Below are positions 4,533 through 8,152 of a DNA stretch of 8,152 bases, piece after piece. How positions within the stretch are numbered: position 1 is the first letter of the stretch; every line of letters starts with the position of its first letter. The notes below the pieces were generated by a model. The model ran no database searches and was not told the DNA's origin. It was given only the letters and a program-made list of their open reading frames with translations. A program made the translations under genes and the position numbers. This DNA is from Cytophagaceae bacterium UBA6715 (GTDB taxonomy: Bacteria > Bacteroidota > Bacteroidia > Cytophagales > Spirosomataceae). The DNA lies in contig DKIP01000089.1 in assembly GCA_002454335.1 (NCBI GenBank), positions 2,750-10,901 of the forward strand, given 5' to 3'.

Positions 4533-7055
4533 ATGTTCAAACGAAGTGGTCTAGTTAGACTTCTACTTTTCTTCTTATTCTTTGGTCAGGCGGCTTTTGC
4601 GCAAGTGGTCATCAAAGGCCGCGTGACGGATGCTGCCAATGGCGATCCTATTCCCTTTGCTTCAGTTGGGGTTTTGGGTTTAAATTATGGAACTACAACC
4701 AACTTTCAAGGGGAGTTTACCTTGCATGCGAAATCGATGACTGATTCGCTTTTTGCTTCGGTAGTAGGGTATAGAAAGCGGATTAAATGGGTAGATAAAA
4801 AATTAAAAGTACTTGAGCTCGATTTTCAATTGGAGTCAGCGACGAAAGAGATGGCTGAAGTACTTGTTTATTCTGGGGAAAATCCCGCATTTAAGATTCT
4901 GCGTAATGTATTGAAGCATCGAGAAAGAAATGATCGAAGCAAGCTCGAGTCTTACGAATATTCTTCTTACTCCAAGATGGAACTGGATGTGGATAACATT
5001 TCAGATAAATTCAAGGATCGAAAGGTTATGAAAGATATTTCTGATGCTGTCCGGAAGTTTGAGAAGTTAGCTGGCGAAGACGGTAAATTAATCATACCCA
5101 CCTACATTTCGGAATCCATCAGTAAATTTTATTACCGGGAATCACCCCAACGTAAGCGGGAGCATGTGTTAAAAACGAATATCAAGGGAGTTGGGGTAAA
5201 AGAGGGTAGCGTTATATCGCAGTTGGTCGGGGGAAATTTAGTCGCGAATTATAATTTTTATCAATCCTATGTGTCTTTTTTTGGCAAGGATTTTGCGAGC
5301 CCGATTGGTGATAATTGGAAGGGCAATTATACGTATTTCTTGGGTGACACGGTAAAGGTGGATGGTCGAGTTTGTTATCAACTTGACTTCGACCCCCGCA
5401 ATCCAATGGATCTAGTATTTACCGGCCAAATGTGGATTGATACGACCTCCTTTGCATTGGTTCAGATTGAAGCATCTGTGGATAAATCTGCTAATTTAAA
5501 TTTCATCGATAAGATTAAGATTTCACAGGAATTAGAACAAACCGAAACGGGTGCTTGGTTGCCAGCGAAGACACGTTTTTTGATTGATATCGAGGAGATT
5601 ACCAAAAATTCAGCAGGAATGTTGTTGAAGATGTACATCTCCAATAAAGATTTTGTTGTCAATAAGCCACATCCCCTCTCGTTTTATGATTTGGCCTCTG
5701 AGGTAGCCGAAGACGCGAAAGAACCCGATCCGAATTTTTGGAAATATGCACGCCACGAGCCTTTAAGTAGGCAAGATTTAATTGCCTCTTCGTTAATTGA
5801 TTCGGTTAAGAATTTACCTGTTGTACGTAGCTATGTGGAGATTGCCGAAATTGTCGTGAGTGGATTTAAGAAGTTCAATGACATTGAAGTGGGACCTTAT
5901 ATTAGTAGTTTCGCGATAAATAAAATTGAAGGAGCGCGTTTCCGTTTGGGATTTCGGACGAATGCCAACTTTGACAAAAACTGGATTTTGCGTGGGAATG
6001 TCGGCTTTGGGACGAAGGATTTAGTTCCTAAATATTCGGCGGAGATTGATTATTTATTCTCGAAGAAGAAATGGACGATGGCGGGAATCCGACATAGCTA
6101 TGATATTGAGCGGGTGGGATTGACTCCGGAGTTGATTGGGGACAATAAACTGTTTTATGCATTTACCCGTTGGGGAGCATTTTCTGGGGCGTTTTTTCGT
6201 CGGGAAAGTGAGGCATTTTTTACAACAGAGCTGATAAAAGGCTTGAGTATTACAAGTTCATTAAATACGCGGTCCTTCGATCCCTTGTTTAGGTTTCAGT
6301 TTCGTTTAAATCCTGAAATGGGCAAGTTATCTCCAGTTCAAGATTACTACCAAGACTCTTTTTTTACGTTGGAAGCACGCTTCGCCCGAAATGAAACATA
6401 TATCATGAATGGGAACGAAAAGATCACCTTGGCCACCAAGCGAATTCCTGTTGTTACCTTTAAATACCAACGAGGCTTGAAAGGTTTTTTGGGGGGGAAT
6501 TTTGATTATGAACGTTTTACATTGAAAGCCTATCAAACTTTCCGTTTGGGGAAATTGGGTCGAGCTGATTATACCTTCACCGCGGGCTATACTCCTTCAA
6601 ATTTGCCAGCACCCTTGTTGTTTCCACATTTAGGGAATGAGACATTTTTCTTTGTTCGTAGTGCGTTCTCTACGATGAATTATTTCGAGTTTGTCAGTGA
6701 TCAATATGCCTCATTGCAATATAATCACAATTTTGAAGGGCTATTGTTTAACCGATTACCTTTGATCAAAAAATTGAAATGGCGTTTTATTGCTAGCTCA
6801 AATATCTTGATGGGTAGTCAGCGAAATTCGAATCGTGAAATTATGAAGGATGTGAACAATCCGTTGAAATCTAAGTTTTTGGACCAATATGCTTTTGATT
6901 CCTTAGATCCCAACAAGCCATTTGTGGAGGTGGGGTATGGAATTGATAATATTTTTAAAATATTACGTGTTCAAGCATTCCATCGTTTGACGTATTTAGA
7001 TCATGGTAATCCGCAACGTTTTCGGTTGATGGCATCGATTAACTTCTCGTTTTAA
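4533..7055 (+). CDS. DUF5686 outer-membrane protein with carboxypeptidase-regulatory-like domain
   Basis: This 840-residue protein has a typical signal peptide with predicted cleavage after Ala23 (AFA|Q). Residues 25-100 form a CarboxypepD_reg-like beta-sandwich with VVIKGRVTDAANGDPIPFAS and NFQGEFTL, as found at the front of many Bacteroidota outer-membrane proteins. The DUF5686 family signature follows at 115-150, including NPAFKILRNVLKHR and YEYSSYSKMELD. From about residue 452 (VGPYISSFAINKIEGARFRLGFRTN at 452-476 in outline) to the end, alternating aromatic strands suggest a beta-barrel, and the protein ends in NFSF with the terminal Phe typical of BAM substrates. There is no TonB plug domain, so it is not a SusC-type transporter. 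Its molecular function is not known to me. The ATG at 4533 is preferred over an in-frame TTG at 4488 because it places the signal peptide correctly. It starts 50 nt after rdgB. Confidence 0.87.
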   Translation: MFKRSGLVRLLLFFLFFGQAAFAQVVIKGRVTDAANGDPIPFASVGVLGLNYGTTTNFQGEFTLHAKSMTDSLFASVVGYRKRIKWVDKKLKVLELDFQLESATKEMAEVLVYSGENPAFKILRNVLKHRERNDRSKLESYEYSSYSKMELDVDNISDKFKDRKVMKDISDAVRKFEKLAGEDGKLIIPTYISESISKFYYRESPQRKREHVLKTNIKGVGVKEGSVISQLVGGNLVANYNFYQSYVSFFGKDFASPIGDNWKGNYTYFLGDTVKVDGRVCYQLDFDPRNPMDLVFTGQMWIDTTSFALVQIEASVDKSANLNFIDKIKISQELEQTETGAWLPAKTRFLIDIEEITKNSAGMLLKMYISNKDFVVNKPHPLSFYDLASEVAEDAKEPDPNFWKYARHEPLSRQDLIASSLIDSVKNLPVVRSYVEIAEIVVSGFKKFNDIEVGPYISSFAINKIEGARFRLGFRTNANFDKNWILRGNVGFGTKDLVPKYSAEIDYLFSKKKWTMAGIRHSYDIERVGLTPELIGDNKLFYAFTRWGAFSGAFFRRESEAFFTTELIKGLSITSSLNTRSFDPLFRFQFRLNPEMGKLSPVQDYYQDSFFTLEARFARNETYIMNGNEKITLATKRIPVVTFKYQRGLKGFLGGNFDYERFTLKAYQTFRLGKLGRADYTFTAGYTPSNLPAPLLFPHLGNETFFFVRSAFSTMNYFEFVSDQYASLQYNHNFEGLLFNRLPLIKKLKWRFIASSNILMGSQRNSNREIMKDVNNPLKSKFLDQYAFDSLDPNKPFVEVGYGIDNIFKILRVQAFHRLTYLDHGNPQRFRLMASINFSF

Positions 7056-7118
7056 TCTATGTTTTTGGTATATTATTAAGATGAAAATTTAAACATTTCA
7101 AGAACTTTTTTGAACTTC

Positions 7119-7149
7119 TTGATTTTGGTATGTATCGGACCTATATTTG
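7119..7149 (+). promoter_or_regulatory. Bacteroidota-type promoter for plsY
   Basis: TTG at 7119-7121 is followed after 20 bp by TATATTTG at 7142-7149, a good fit to the Bacteroidota -33/-7 pattern. Transcription would begin near 7156, giving a leader of about 26 nt before the ATG at 7182. This excludes the longer in-frame TTG start at 7110. The surrounding 126-nt gap (7056-7181) is A/T-rich. It holds no clear terminator for the upstream gene, only a weak 6-bp inverted repeat (CAAGAA at 7099-7104, TTCTTG at 7116-7121) that overlaps the -33 element. Confidence 0.5.
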
Positions 7150-7181
7150 AAAATCGGCACGAAAATGCCTTAAAACGAATT

Positions 7182-7820
7182 ATGATATTTATTATTGCAG
7201 GCCTTTCTATTTTGAGTTATCTATTGGGTTCAATCCCAACTGCAATTTGGTATGGAACAAATTACCACGGAATCGATATTCGTACGCAGGGGAGCGGGAA
7301 TGCAGGAGCGACAAACACATTTCGTGTATTGGGAAAGAAAGCTGGAAGTATCGTATTGTTTGTGGATGCACTGAAGGGTTTTATAGCTACGGGTTTAGCG
7401 GCCGTACTTTTTTACTTTCATCTAATCGATTGGCAAACTTGTGTCACATTGAAGATTTTCTTTGGCTTTTTAGCTATCATTGGTCACTTACTGCCGGTTT
7501 TTTGTGATTTTAAGGGAGGTAAAGGAGTAGCGACAACCTTGGGCATGGTATTAGCGTTGCATCCCATGGCTGCGTTGGTGAGTATCCTAGTTTTCTTAAT
7601 TGTTTTTGGAATATCTCACTTTGTCTCTTTGGGATCTATGGTCGCTTCGATCGTCTTTCCTTTGTTATTGACTTTCAGTGTATTTGGAGAAGAGATTCCG
7701 ACTCTCATCTATTTTGGCTATTTCATCGCCTTTCTTGTTGTATTTACGCATCGCATGAATATTGTTCGGATCTTTCAAGGAACTGAAAATCGCATGTATC
7801 TCATCCCTTCAAAGAAGTAA
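7182..7820 (+). CDS. plsY: Acyl-phosphate:glycerol-3-phosphate acyltransferase PlsY
   Basis: This 212-residue integral inner-membrane protein shows all three PlsY motifs. They are GIDIRTQGSGNAGATNTFR at 30-48 (Arg34, Ser38, Asn40), the phosphate-binding loop FKGGKGVATTLG at 110-121, and HRMNIVRIFQGTE at 190-202 (His190, Asn193, Glu202). The family transfers an acyl chain from the acyl-phosphate made by PlsX to glycerol-3-phosphate, giving lysophosphatidic acid, the first step of phospholipid synthesis. Several hydrophobic stretches (about 1-22, 55-80, 90-108, 119-145, 148-168, 173-189) fit the multi-span topology. The ATG at 7182 is preferred because it puts the first transmembrane segment with LLGSIPTA at the N-terminus and follows a promoter-like element. 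A TTG start at 7110 would add 24 unrelated residues. No plsX is in the window. Confidence 0.93.
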   Translation: MIFIIAGLSILSYLLGSIPTAIWYGTNYHGIDIRTQGSGNAGATNTFRVLGKKAGSIVLFVDALKGFIATGLAAVLFYFHLIDWQTCVTLKIFFGFLAIIGHLLPVFCDFKGGKGVATTLGMVLALHPMAALVSILVFLIVFGISHFVSLGSMVASIVFPLLLTFSVFGEEIPTLIYFGYFIAFLVVFTHRMNIVRIFQGTENRMYLIPSKK

Positions 7821-7838
7821 AGCCTCGGTTTATTTTTT

Positions 7839-7846
7839 TATATTTG
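7839..7846 (+). promoter_or_regulatory. Candidate -7 element before the M20 dipeptidase gene
   Basis: TATATTTG is identical to the -7 element before plsY and matches TAnnTTTG. No TTG lies 17-23 bp upstream, so only half of the promoter is supported. Transcription would begin near 7853, about 28 nt before the ATG at 7881, similar to the spacing at nrnA and plsY. Confidence 0.35.
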
Positions 7847-7849
7847 TTC

Positions 7850-7871
7850 GTGGAATTCTAATTCATTCCGC
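7850..7871 (+). other. Short imperfect inverted repeat in the leader of the M20 gene
   Basis: GTGGAAT (7850-7856) can pair with ATTCCGC (7865-7871) around an 8-nt loop, with one G-T wobble. It lies between the candidate -7 element and the ATG at 7881. No U-run follows, so it is unlikely to end plsY transcription. It may be a chance structure. Confidence 0.2.
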
Positions 7872-7880
7872 CTACATGAT

Positions 7881-8152
7881 ATGACACAAACTCAACAATA
7901 TATCGACGCGAATCGCGATCGTTTTTTAGCTGAACTACTCGACTTTTTACGTATTCCTTCTATCTCTGCGGATCCAGCCTATGCCGGCTCTGTTCGTCAA
8001 ACGGCCGAATGGGTGGCTGATAATCTTCGAAAAGCAGGTGCCGACCATGTTCGCCTAGAAGAAACAGCGGGTTTCCCAATTGTTTATGGGGAAAAAATGG
8101 TGGATCCTTCTGCACCTACCGTATTGGTTTATGGGCATTACGATGTGCAGCC
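7881..8152 (+). CDS. M20-family dipeptidase/metallopeptidase, N-terminal fragment
   Basis: Translation from the ATG at 7881 stays open to the window edge: 90 codons plus two bases. It begins MTQTQQYIDANRDRFLAELL, continues with DFLRIPSISADP at 21-32, and ends in VLVYGHYDVQ at 81-90. FLRIPSIS and GHYDVQP are hallmarks of M20 peptidases of the dipeptidase/ArgE/DapE group. His86 would be a zinc ligand and Asp88 the neighbouring catalytic-site residue. The GHYDVQP form is typical of the dipeptidase branch of about 450 residues, which cleaves dipeptides in the cytoplasm. No signal peptide is visible. The remaining metal ligands and the dimerisation domain lie outside the window, so the exact substrate cannot be set. 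It follows plsY by 60 nt on the same strand. Confidence 0.88.
   Translation, partial: MTQTQQYIDANRDRFLAELLDFLRIPSISADPAYAGSVRQTAEWVADNLRKAGADHVRLEETAGFPIVYGEKMVDPSAPTVLVYGHYDVQ

Noticed and set aside
5212..6536. Minus-strand open frames at 5212-5406, 5462-5662 and 6327-6536.
   Set aside because: They are inside the DUF5686 gene, short, and without family features.
7247..7507. An 86-codon plus-strand frame inside plsY.
   Set aside because: It is a shifted-frame shadow of plsY with an unusual composition and no independent signal.
7876..7883. ATG at 7876 as the start of the M20 gene.
   Set aside because: It reads ATG ATA TGA and stops at once. The overlapping ATG at 7881 opens the peptidase frame.

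Overview
The window reads as ordinary core chromosome of a member of the Bacteroidota, probably a Cytophagales-like bacterium. The evidence is moderate-to-low GC, SPII lipoproteins, a DUF5686 outer-membrane protein with an N-terminal carboxypeptidase-regulatory-like domain, absence of Shine-Dalgarno sequences before the starts, and several intergenic matches to the Bacteroidota promoter -7 element TAnnTTTG. I see no mobile element, CRISPR array, tRNA, rRNA or phage gene. The genus cannot be fixed from what I see.

Layout: at the left edge the first 23 codons of ndk (nucleoside diphosphate kinase) run leftward. A 68-bp divergent intergenic region with overlapping back-to-back promoters separates it from nrnA (DHH/DHHA1 phosphoesterase), which runs rightward, as does everything after it. 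Next come three consecutive genes for lipoproteins with two FKBP-like domains each (1186-2049, 2125-2982, 2984-3877). Then come rdgB (non-canonical purine NTP pyrophosphatase), a large DUF5686 outer-membrane barrel protein, plsY (acyl-phosphate:glycerol-3-phosphate acyltransferase), and the first 90 codons of an M20-family dipeptidase cut by the right edge.

Organisation: nrnA and the first FKBP gene are 17 nt apart. A perfect 13-bp stem-loop (2076-2108) sits between FKBP genes 1 and 2. FKBP2, FKBP3 and rdgB are packed with a 1-nt gap and a 1-nt overlap, so they are probably translationally coupled. The DUF5686 gene follows 50 nt later. plsY has its own promoter-like element and the M20 gene has a -7 match.

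Function: two themes recur. One is nucleotide housekeeping: Ndk balances NTPs, NrnA removes pAp and short oligoribonucleotides, and RdgB removes ITP/XTP. The other is the cell envelope: three presumed periplasm-facing prolyl isomerase or chaperone lipoproteins, an outer-membrane barrel protein, and PlsY for phospholipid synthesis. The most noteworthy part is the FKBP triplet, whose members differ in retention of the PPIase pocket. The third carries an insertion where the conserved Phe-Asp motif should be. I did not find a convincing new multi-gene system.
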